Shown here piece by piece: positions 55,570 through 64,000 of a stretch of DNA of 64,000 nt (the stretch's first letter is position 1; every line of letters begins with the position of its first letter). Where the stretch lies: the NCBI RefSeq assembly GCF_014642075.1, contig NZ_BMIK01000012.1:1-64000 (forward strand), given 5' to 3'. The translations under genes were made by a program, and so were the position numbers. The notes under the pieces were generated by a model. That model saw nothing but the letters and a program-made list of their open reading frames with translations. It was not told the origin of the DNA and searched no databases. This stretch comes from Parapedobacter defluvii (GTDB lineage: Bacteria > Bacteroidota > Bacteroidia > Sphingobacteriales > Sphingobacteriaceae).

Positions 55570-57808
55570 CGTTTTCGGAGCCTGATGGGCGGTTAACGGG
55601 TTTTTCAAACGTCTGTTGTACGGCCAGGTACGAAATCAGGTAAGCAAGTGTGCTCTCCGCCCCCTGATTGCGATTTACGCCGTCTTTTTCCAATCCGTCG
55701 CAGCACCCGCCGGTTTCAAAATCGTAAAGACTCATCCGCAGGTCATTTTCACCGAGAAACCACATAAAAGCGGTGTAAACCGATTGCAGATAGTGGGGGT
55801 CTCCGGTATCGTTGTAGGCCTGGAGAAACAGTAGCACCGTTGCCATGGCATCTACGGGCTGCTGGTCAAACCGGGAGAACATCCCGTTGCGTCTGAACCA
55901 CCCTTCGTTCCCAACCAGGCTCAGGTGGCCGCGTTGCATGGTATGCTTTTCAAGAAACGACATGCTTTCAAGCCCTACGCGGCGGAATAGGGCGTTATTC
56001 AGTAATTCACCTGCCCGCAGCATCGCAAGCGGTAGCAGGGCATTGTCATACGCGAGAAGTGACTCATACCAATGCCAGTCGTCGTGCCGGTGCGCCTCAT
56101 ATTCCTGCTGGAGCCGGAACGCCAGTCGGTGCATCATTTCCACCATGCCTTCGTCTGTGGGTTGGCTTTTCAGGTAGTGGTACAGTCCGAGGATGACATT
56201 AGCAATGCTCCGTATGGATTGCAACCGTTCAAATTGAGGCACCGCCTTGAAAAAAATCATGCGGGCCACTTGAAAATAGGCATCTTTGGGCGCGTGGGCG
56301 ATGGCATAACCGATGGCCCACATGGCCCGTCCAAATGCGTCTTCAGACCCGACCTCGTCCACGAACTTCCGGTCAAAGCTCATGAAATTCCGGAAGGTAC
56401 CATCTTCGTTCTGCGCATAATGGATATAAGCCAGGTAAATGGGAATATACTGCAATGCCGTTTCATCCTTCATCCTGCGGTACGCCATCAATGCCATCAG
56501 CAGTGCCCGCGCGTTGTCATCCAGGCAATACCCTTCGTGATAATTGGGGATACCATAGGTAGCATGCTGGAAGATGCCCGTGCTATCGGTAAGCCGCGCC
56601 ACATGGTCCAGTCGCAAGGGTGGTAAGATGCTTCGGTCAAATGCCGGATCTTTCTTCGGCGGATTGGAGGTCCGTTGCTTGTTCTCCTGAAAAAGCATAC
56701 TGTATAGCTCACCTATTTTGGGCCACGTGATGGTTTTTCCAAATTCAGCGGCTTTTATCTGCATCTGCCGGAGTTTTTCCGGCTGATTGAATAAGTCGAT
56801 CAAGATTTGCGATAGCCCCTGGTGATCGGCGAAGTCAAACAAAGCCCCCCTACCGCCTGAAAGCAGCTCCACGGCATGCCAATAGGGGGTCGAAACCACC
56901 GCAGAACCCACGCCCAAAGCGTAGGACAATGTCCCACTGGTGATCTGGACTTCGTTGAGGTAGGGGGTTATGTAAATATCGGACGCGATAAGGTACTTAA
57001 ATAAATCTTTCTGCGATGCATATTCGTTTATGAACACAACGTGCGATTCAAGGTCCAGTTTCTTGACCAGCCGGTGCAGGAACAACCGGTACTCTTCGCC
57101 CGAGTGTTTAATGACATTGGGATGCGTCTTTCCAAGGACAAGGTAAACCACATCCGGATGGTGGGCAACTATACTGGGTAACGCACAAATAACGGTTTCT
57201 ATCCCCTTATTACGTCCAATGAAACCGAACGTCAATAGCAGCTTTTTATCGGCGAATCCCAGTTCCCTTCGGACGGAATCGCGGTCGTAATGGATATCGG
57301 GTACGCCATGGTGAATCACGGAAATCTTGTCGGTGGGAATCGCATACACATCCCGGAGTAGTTCCACTGCCTTGCTGGCCATCACCACGATCCGTTGTGA
57401 CAGTTTGGTGATTTCTCTGGCGATGTATAATTCATTGTAAGAGGGTCTTTTAAGTACGGTATGGAATATCGTCACGACCGGGATTTCCAGGCTGTGCAAT
57501 AGTGAAAGTATGTAGACACCGTTTTGTCCGCCGAATATACCGTATTCGTGTTGGACGACGCAGATATCAGCACCGCTCCGGTTGATGAACTCGGCAGCTT
57601 TCAAGTAGGTGTCATGATCGTCCTGAAGAATGACAAACTGCACTTCCGGCGGATACGTATAGTCGCTTTCCGGATCGTTGATGGCCACAACAAAACTTTC
57701 GCTGCGGTTGATATCCCGGATGGGTAATGAATCGAAAAGATTTTTTGAAAATGAACCGATTCCACACTGGCGCGGTTGGTAGGTGCTGATTAACGCAATC
57801 TTCATCAT
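55520..57808 (-). CDS. GT4 glycosyltransferase fused to an (alpha/alpha)6-barrel-like domain
   Basis: 762 aa. Residues 1-390 are a GT4 domain (STYQPRQCGIGSFSKNL, then VVQHEYGIFGG, VIHHGVPDIHY, LLTFGFIGRNKGIETVI and EVQITSGTLSYALGVGSAVV). Residues 400-745 look like an alpha/alpha barrel of the glycosidase type (CLDDNARALLMALMAYRRM, then DAFGRAMWAIGYAIA and GNEGWFRRNG). A Ser/Asn-rich tail follows. Not secreted. Together with the second GT4 and the GH130 enzyme it may build and trim one glycan. Confidence 0.88.
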   Translation of the reverse strand: MMKIALISTYQPRQCGIGSFSKNLFDSLPIRDINRSESFVVAINDPESDYTYPPEVQFVILQDDHDTYLKAAEFINRSGADICVVQHEYGIFGGQNGVYILSLLHSLEIPVVTIFHTVLKRPSYNELYIAREITKLSQRIVVMASKAVELLRDVYAIPTDKISVIHHGVPDIHYDRDSVRRELGFADKKLLLTFGFIGRNKGIETVICALPSIVAHHPDVVYLVLGKTHPNVIKHSGEEYRLFLHRLVKKLDLESHVVFINEYASQKDLFKYLIASDIYITPYLNEVQITSGTLSYALGVGSAVVSTPYWHAVELLSGGRGALFDFADHQGLSQILIDLFNQPEKLRQMQIKAAEFGKTITWPKIGELYSMLFQENKQRTSNPPKKDPAFDRSILPPLRLDHVARLTDSTGIFQHATYGIPNYHEGYCLDDNARALLMALMAYRRMKDETALQYIPIYLAYIHYAQNEDGTFRNFMSFDRKFVDEVGSEDAFGRAMWAIGYAIAHAPKDAYFQVARMIFFKAVPQFERLQSIRSIANVILGLYHYLKSQPTDEGMVEMMHRLAFRLQQEYEAHRHDDWHWYESLLAYDNALLPLAMLRAGELLNNALFRRVGLESMSFLEKHTMQRGHLSLVGNEGWFRRNGMFSRFDQQPVDAMATVLLFLQAYNDTGDPHYLQSVYTAFMWFLGENDLRMSLYDFETGGCCDGLEKDGVNRNQGAESTLAYLISYLAVQQTFEKPVNRPSGSENDENSDTGSHSVAHAAS

Positions 57809-57929
57809 TTTTGGGTTATGGTAAAGTTAACTCGTTACTAAAACCTGTAAGAACCAATTTAGTTTCGATTATCATCAAAACTGACAAAAATTCAGTTAAT
57901 GGATAAATACCAACTTCATGCCAATCCAT

Positions 57930-57956
57930 AAAAAAAGCCGCCTTTTTGGGGCGACT
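57930..57956 (-). terminator. Terminator after the OmpH-like gene
   Basis: On the minus strand: AGTCGCC, loop, GGCGGCT with one G-T pair, then seven T. It ends the OmpH-like transcript before the glycosyltransferase pair. Confidence 0.75.
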
Positions 57957-57986
57957 TTTAAAATGTCTGTCACGGATTCAAAATGA

Positions 57987-58604
57987 TTACTTTTTCTCTT
58001 TTGCGTATTCCGCATTCAATGCGGTAAGCACTTCATTGGTGATTTCCAGGCTTTCATCGGCATATAACACAGCCGGATTGGAAGCAGAGTAGGTAAGTAC
58101 CAATTTGTAGCCATTTTGCTTGGCATGCTTTTTCAAGTATTCGGTGATACGTGAATACAGCTTTTCGTTTTCGGAAGCTTCCTCCTGGGCAAATGACGCA
58201 CTGGCGTTCTGATTGTGACGGGCCAGTTCATCCTGCTTACGGGCGAGCCGTTCTTCCGTACTTTGGCGGTCAGCTGCACTCATTGTCGGTGCCTTCTGTT
58301 GGTAATCCGCTACCTCCCGCTGAAATGCGGTACTGCGCGATTGAAGATCTGCCTGTGCCTTTTTAGCTTTATCTTCCAGCTTCACCCGTACGTCTTTGAA
58401 ATATTCATATTTTTCGAGTAACGTATCGGCATTTACATAGACGATTTTCTCAACCTTGGCTTGGGTGGAATCCCCACCTCCTGCGGTGGCCGCCGAAGGC
58501 TTCGTTCCGGGGTTGTTGCAAGACGCCACGGCAGCTGCCAGCAACACACATATTCCTGCCTTTGCAAAAAAGGCGAATGCATTGTTCATGTTTTTAGTAG
58601 TCAT
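57987..58604 (-). CDS. OmpH/Skp-family lipoprotein chaperone
   Basis: 205 aa from the ATG at 58604. Signal peptide and lipobox VASC (about residue 28), a short Gly/Ala linker, then the OmpH region: IVYVNADTLLEKYEYFKDV, a long helical arm rich in Lys/Gln (about 75-150), and GYKLVLTYSASNPAVLYAD. Skp-type chaperones escort outer-membrane proteins; the lipid anchor is common in Bacteroidota. Longer starts up to 58721 are rejected because a TAGGTTTG promoter box (58622-58629) lies between. Confidence 0.88.
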   Translation of the reverse strand: MTTKNMNNAFAFFAKAGICVLLAAAVASCNNPGTKPSAATAGGGDSTQAKVEKIVYVNADTLLEKYEYFKDVRVKLEDKAKKAQADLQSRSTAFQREVADYQQKAPTMSAADRQSTEERLARKQDELARHNQNASASFAQEEASENEKLYSRITEYLKKHAKQNGYKLVLTYSASNPAVLYADESLEITNEVLTALNAEYAKEKK

Positions 58605-58621
58605 TTTTCTCATACAAAGCG

Positions 58622-58629
58622 CAAACCTA
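58622..58629 (-). promoter_or_regulatory. Probable -7 element of the OmpH-like gene
   Basis: TAGGTTTG on the minus strand, matching TAnnTTTG, 18 bp before the chosen start. Confidence 0.45.
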
Positions 58630-58635
58630 CTATAA

Positions 58636-60810
<2,175 letters not shown>

Positions 60811-60887
60811 CCAGTGGTCAGTGATGGGTGATTAGTGATCGGTTTTTTACATGTCACCGATCACCCACCACCGATCACCCACCCCCA
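60811..60887. repeat. GTGATCGG repeat cluster and hairpin after gyrB
   Basis: GTGATCGGT (60835-60843) pairs perfectly with ACCGATCAC (60856-60864); the latter is repeated at 60870-60878. TTTTTT lies within the loop. Possible terminator for gyrB, and for the AraC-type gene converging from the other side. Confidence 0.6.
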
Positions 60888-61778
60888 TTACCCAACTGCG
60901 GGCAGCTGCTTGCTGAAAAGATATTTTTTCTTGTACTCCAACGGGGTCATATCCGTTACTTTTTTAAAGTGACGGTAGAAATTCGACACATTGTTGAATC
61001 CGCATTCAAAGCAGATTACTTCCGTAGGCAAAATGTCTTCTATCAGCAACCTACAGGCATGGCTGATGCGTATTTCAATCAGGAAATCGTAATACGTCTT
61101 TTTGGTCATCAACTTGAAATACCGGCAAAATGAGGTAACGCTCAAGTTGGCAATCGACGCAATTTCTTCGAGGCTGATTTCTTTCTTATAGTTGCTCAGC
61201 GTATATGTGCAGACTTTATTGATGCGTACCGCATCTACTTCATTGGATTTATAAAAGGCATGGGCAGAGGTGATCTGCGTGTATTCTTCCGATTCCGCAA
61301 CGGTTTTCAGGAGGGACAGCAGGATAATCAACCGCTCCATGTCAGTGGCCATCGTTGCCTTGTGCATTAAATCGATCAATTTAGCACGGCTCCTGCCTGT
61401 AAATTTCATCCCTTTCCGGGCCTTCTCAAACAGCTTGGGAACGAGATAAGTCTCCGGTAAATTCAGGAAATCCCGGCCCAGGCAGTCGGGTAGAAAATGG
61501 ATGACGATCGCCTCTACTTTACGGTCGGGGCGATTTTGATAGTACTCTTCGTTGCACTGCCACATGTGTGGAAGGTTGCTTCCCAGCAATAATACTTCGC
61601 CTTCGGAAAAGTTGCCGATATTATCACCAATGAAACGTACACCTTTGCCCCGGATAACATGATGGAGCTCCAGTTCCGGATGATAATGCCACAGCGATCC
61701 AAAGTTTGGCTGCACATCGTGCCGCGCGCTGAATGACGATTGAATTTGGGTCGGTACCTTGTGAAAAAGTGGTTTCAT
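60888..61778 (-). CDS. AraC-family transcriptional regulator
   Basis: 296 aa. N-terminal cupin sensor (SLWHYHPELELHHVIRGKG, then GEVLLLGSNLPHMW) and C-terminal double helix-turn-helix (ISLEEIASIANLSVTSFCRYF, then EVICFECGFNNVSNFYRHFKK). Divergent from the sugar isomerase and kinase genes; probably their sugar-responsive regulator. Confidence 0.93.
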   Translation of the reverse strand: MKPLFHKVPTQIQSSFSARHDVQPNFGSLWHYHPELELHHVIRGKGVRFIGDNIGNFSEGEVLLLGSNLPHMWQCNEEYYQNRPDRKVEAIVIHFLPDCLGRDFLNLPETYLVPKLFEKARKGMKFTGRSRAKLIDLMHKATMATDMERLIILLSLLKTVAESEEYTQITSAHAFYKSNEVDAVRINKVCTYTLSNYKKEISLEEIASIANLSVTSFCRYFKLMTKKTYYDFLIEIRISHACRLLIEDILPTEVICFECGFNNVSNFYRHFKKVTDMTPLEYKKKYLFSKQLPAVG

Positions 61779-62032
61779 AGTTCACAATCGTTACTTTTTC
61801 CTTTTCCTGGTTTGGGAAAAGAAAGGGTTTATAATTCGTTTTGTCCTCACCGGGAATACGCCATTCCCAACATGCCTACTAAATTAAGTAATAGAAATCC
61901 GATCTCCAAGGAAATGATAAGATTGTATAATAAGAAGGCAATAAGTTCCAATAATGCTCCATCCTTTCACCACACCTTTGTATCATGCCGGTCACATGTA
62001 TCCGGCAGCGACTTTTTGTAAACCAATAGACC

Positions 62033-63661
62033 ATGGATACGATCAATCATAAAAAGGAAATCTGGCTGGTAGCAAGCGGTGATTTGCGGCTGGCCGCGAA
62101 TCAGTTGTGCTGGAAAGCACAGGAGACAATGGAACAACAGTTAACCGCGGCCGTAGAGCGGCAGGGGTGGCGGTTAAGGCGGGCACATGCTTACGATTCC
62201 ACGAAACAGCACGGGTTTATCGATTCCCAGCGGATGGGCATTGAAGTATTTAAAAACATTCCACCGGATGCACCGCTGATTGCTGCCGAAAGCGTGTGGC
62301 AGTATACACACCATGTACTGGCGGGGCTCACCACACACCGTGGCCCCATCCTCACGGTAGCCAATTGGAGCGGGCAGTGGCCCGGTCTGGTGGGTATGCT
62401 CAACCTCAACGGCTCGCTTACCAAAGCCAATGTGGCGTACAGTACGCTTTGGAGCGCGGATTTTACGGACGGTTTTTTCAACAACGGCCTCGCTGAATGG
62501 TTGGAGAAAGGCTTTGTTAAGCACGATCTCCGCCATGTGACACCTTTTGATCTGGTAAAAATCCCGACCGCTGATGACGATACCGGGAGATCCTTTGCAC
62601 GCAGGCTTCGCCAGGCAAAGGCAATCATGGGCGTCTTTGACGAAGGCTGCATGGGCATGTACAACGCCATTGTTCCCGATGAGCTGCTCCATGCTACCGG
62701 CATCTTCAAGGAGCGGCTCAGCCAGTCGGCTTTGTATGCGCGGATGCGTACCGTCAGTGAGGCCGAAGCCGAAGCTGTGCTGCAATGGCTGGTCGATAGG
62801 GGAATGACATTCAAGTGGGGCGAAGACGAAGAAACCGAACTCACCCGGAACCAGACCCTCGAACAGTGCAAAATGTACATCGCTGCGGTGCGTATTGCGG
62901 CGGAGTTCGGGTGCGATACCATCGGCATCCAATATCAGCAAGGGCTGAAGGATTTGACGGTGGCCAGTGATCTCGTTGAAGGATTGCTCAATAACCGGGA
63001 GCGGCCGCCCGTCTATTTGGAAACCGGGCAGGAACTTTTTGCCGGGGAGGCAATTCCGCATTTCAATGAGGTAGATGAATGTGCGGGCATCGACGCGCTG
63101 GTGACGTACCGGCTGTGGAAAGAACTGGGTATGGACGGTGAAAATACGCTGCACGATATCCGTTGGGGCGAACACTATACCGATGGTGACCTGGACGATT
63201 TTGTATGGGTATTCCTCATCTCCGGTGCGGTGCCCGCGGCCCATTTTGAAGGTGGTTATGCCACGGCAAGCAGTTGGCGTCAGTCGCCGATGTATTTTCG
63301 GTTGGGGGGAGGCACCCTGCGGGGTGTAAGCAAACCCGGACCGATTGTTTGGAGCCGTATCTATGTAAAAAAGGGGCGGCTGCAGGCTGATCTCGGCGTC
63401 GGGCGGGCAGTAAGTCTGCCCGAAGTGGAAACGCAGCGGCGGTGGCAGCTAACCTCACCCGAATGGCCCATCATGCATGCAGTGCTTCATGGAGTCAATC
63501 GCGATCAGCTCATGGCCCGCCATGCCGCTAACCACATCCACGTGGTTTATGCTGCCAACGAGGAAGCTGCGCTCCGGGCATGCCGTATCAAGGCTGCGGC
63601 ACTGGATGAGCTGGGTATTGAAGTACATTTCTGTGGTGACGTAACTAGTTCGGACAAATGA
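62033..63661 (+). CDS. L-fucose/L-arabinose isomerase-like protein
   Basis: 542 aa cytoplasmic protein without signal peptide. Blocks such as [49 protein letters not shown] and the His-containing [16 protein letters not shown] fit the fucose/arabinose-isomerase superfamily, which swaps an aldose for a ketose with a Mn2+ at the active site. Its stop overlaps the ATG of a FGGY kinase, so the pair should perform isomerisation followed by phosphorylation. The exact sugar is not determined. Confidence 0.85.
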   Translation: MDTINHKKEIWLVASGDLRLAANQLCWKAQETMEQQLTAAVERQGWRLRRAHAYDSTKQHGFIDSQRMGIEVFKNIPPDAPLIAAESVWQYTHHVLAGLTTHRGPILTVANWSGQWPGLVGMLNLNGSLTKANVAYSTLWSADFTDGFFNNGLAEWLEKGFVKHDLRHVTPFDLVKIPTADDDTGRSFARRLRQAKAIMGVFDEGCMGMYNAIVPDELLHATGIFKERLSQSALYARMRTVSEAEAEAVLQWLVDRGMTFKWGEDEETELTRNQTLEQCKMYIAAVRIAAEFGCDTIGIQYQQGLKDLTVASDLVEGLLNNRERPPVYLETGQELFAGEAIPHFNEVDECAGIDALVTYRLWKELGMDGENTLHDIRWGEHYTDGDLDDFVWVFLISGAVPAAHFEGGYATASSWRQSPMYFRLGGGTLRGVSKPGPIVWSRIYVKKGRLQADLGVGRAVSLPEVETQRRWQLTSPEWPIMHAVLHGVNRDQLMARHAANHIHVVYAANEEAALRACRIKAAALDELGIEVHFCGDVTSSDK

Positions 63662-64000
63662 GCAAAGCGGGCGAAAATTGGGTAATCGGACTGGATTTCG
63701 GGACGGACTCCGTACGGGCGTTGCTGGTAGATGCCGCCACCGGCGAAGAACGGAAAAGTGCTGTGCGGATCTATCCGCGTTGGAACGACGGCCGTTATTG
63801 CGATAGCTTGCGGTCGCAGTTCCGCCAGCACCCGTTGGACTATATCGAGGCGATGGAAGCCGTTATCCGGGAAGTGCTTTCCGGTATTCCGGATGAGGTG
63901 GTAAACCGTATCCGGGGTTTGTCGGTAGACACGACCGGCTCTACGCCCGTTGCGGTGGATCGCCAGGGTACGCCGCTTGCACTGCATCCCGAATTTGCAG
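63658..64000 (+). CDS. FGGY carbohydrate kinase, ribulokinase-like (truncated by window end)
   Basis: First 114 codons only. [21 protein letters not shown] and [15 protein letters not shown] are characteristic of FGGY kinases and closest to L-ribulokinase (AraB). Starts within the stop codon of the isomerase gene (ATGA). It would phosphorylate the ketose made by the isomerase. The rest lies outside the window. Confidence 0.85.
   Translation, partial: MSKAGENWVIGLDFGTDSVRALLVDAATGEERKSAVRIYPRWNDGRYCDSLRSQFRQHPLDYIEAMEAVIREVLSGIPDEVVNRIRGLSVDTTGSTPVAVDRQGTPLALHPEFA

Noticed and set aside
61740-62021. 93-codon plus-strand frame between the AraC gene and the isomerase
   Set aside because: It overlaps the AraC start and the likely control region, and shows no protein-like pattern.

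Overview
The window is chromosomal DNA from a member of the Bacteroidota, most likely a Sphingobacteriaceae-type organism (Pedobacter, Parapedobacter or Sphingobacterium relatives). The signs are a SusC/SusD pair, PorP/SprF and CHU_C (type IX secretion) proteins, a small histone H1-like protein, a DAP-type MurE in a complete division and cell-wall cluster, and repeated promoters of the Bacteroidota form (TTTG or TTG, about 20 bp, then TAnnTTTG). Genus is inference. I saw no tRNA, rRNA, CRISPR array or insertion sequence.

Layout. (1) 1-8984 is an accessory, defence-like region on the + strand. It holds the C-terminal part of a DUF1998-type helicase whose frame is broken near the window edge, an AlbA/Schlafen-type ATP-binding protein with a 12-bp minisatellite, a RhuM-Doc/Fic fusion, three poorly known proteins (119, 528 and 171 aa), and a separately promoted Fic protein behind two matching palindromes. 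(2) 9200-20177 carries core genes: tamB facing tsaD, an aldo/keto reductase, lutB behind aspS, an orphan LytTR regulator and a small lipoprotein. (3) 20500-36430 is the cluster mraZ-rsmH-ftsL-ftsI-murE-mraY-murD-ftsW-murG-murC-ftsQ-ftsA-ftsZ, all on + and tightly packed, with an MraZ-type operator in front and a terminator behind ftsZ. (4) 36500-46670 has an alpha-oxoamine synthase, an Hc1 histone-like gene, a PorP/SprF plus CHU_C pair, a sugar-phosphate isomerase, an orphan LuxR-type regulator, mscL, a ChaN-like protein, and rpmH-rnpA-yidD-tsaB. (5) 47164-51950 is a SusC/SusD pair with its own terminator. (6) 52023-58604 has corA, a GH130/GT4/GT4-fusion cassette, and an OmpH-like lipoprotein. 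(7) 58852-64000 has gyrB, then an AraC-type regulator facing a fucose-isomerase-like gene and the start of an FGGY (ribulokinase-like) kinase.

Working together: MraZ probably controls the division cluster through the 10-bp repeats before its own gene. FtsI/FtsW/FtsQ/FtsL with FtsA/FtsZ form the divisome, and the Mur enzymes plus MraY make lipid II. The two GT4 proteins may make a glycan that the GH130 enzyme trims or recycles. The AraC regulator probably controls the divergent sugar isomerase and kinase genes. The most unusual parts are the left-edge accessory cassette with its twin-palindrome Fic promoter, and the GH130/GT4/(alpha/alpha)6 cassette.
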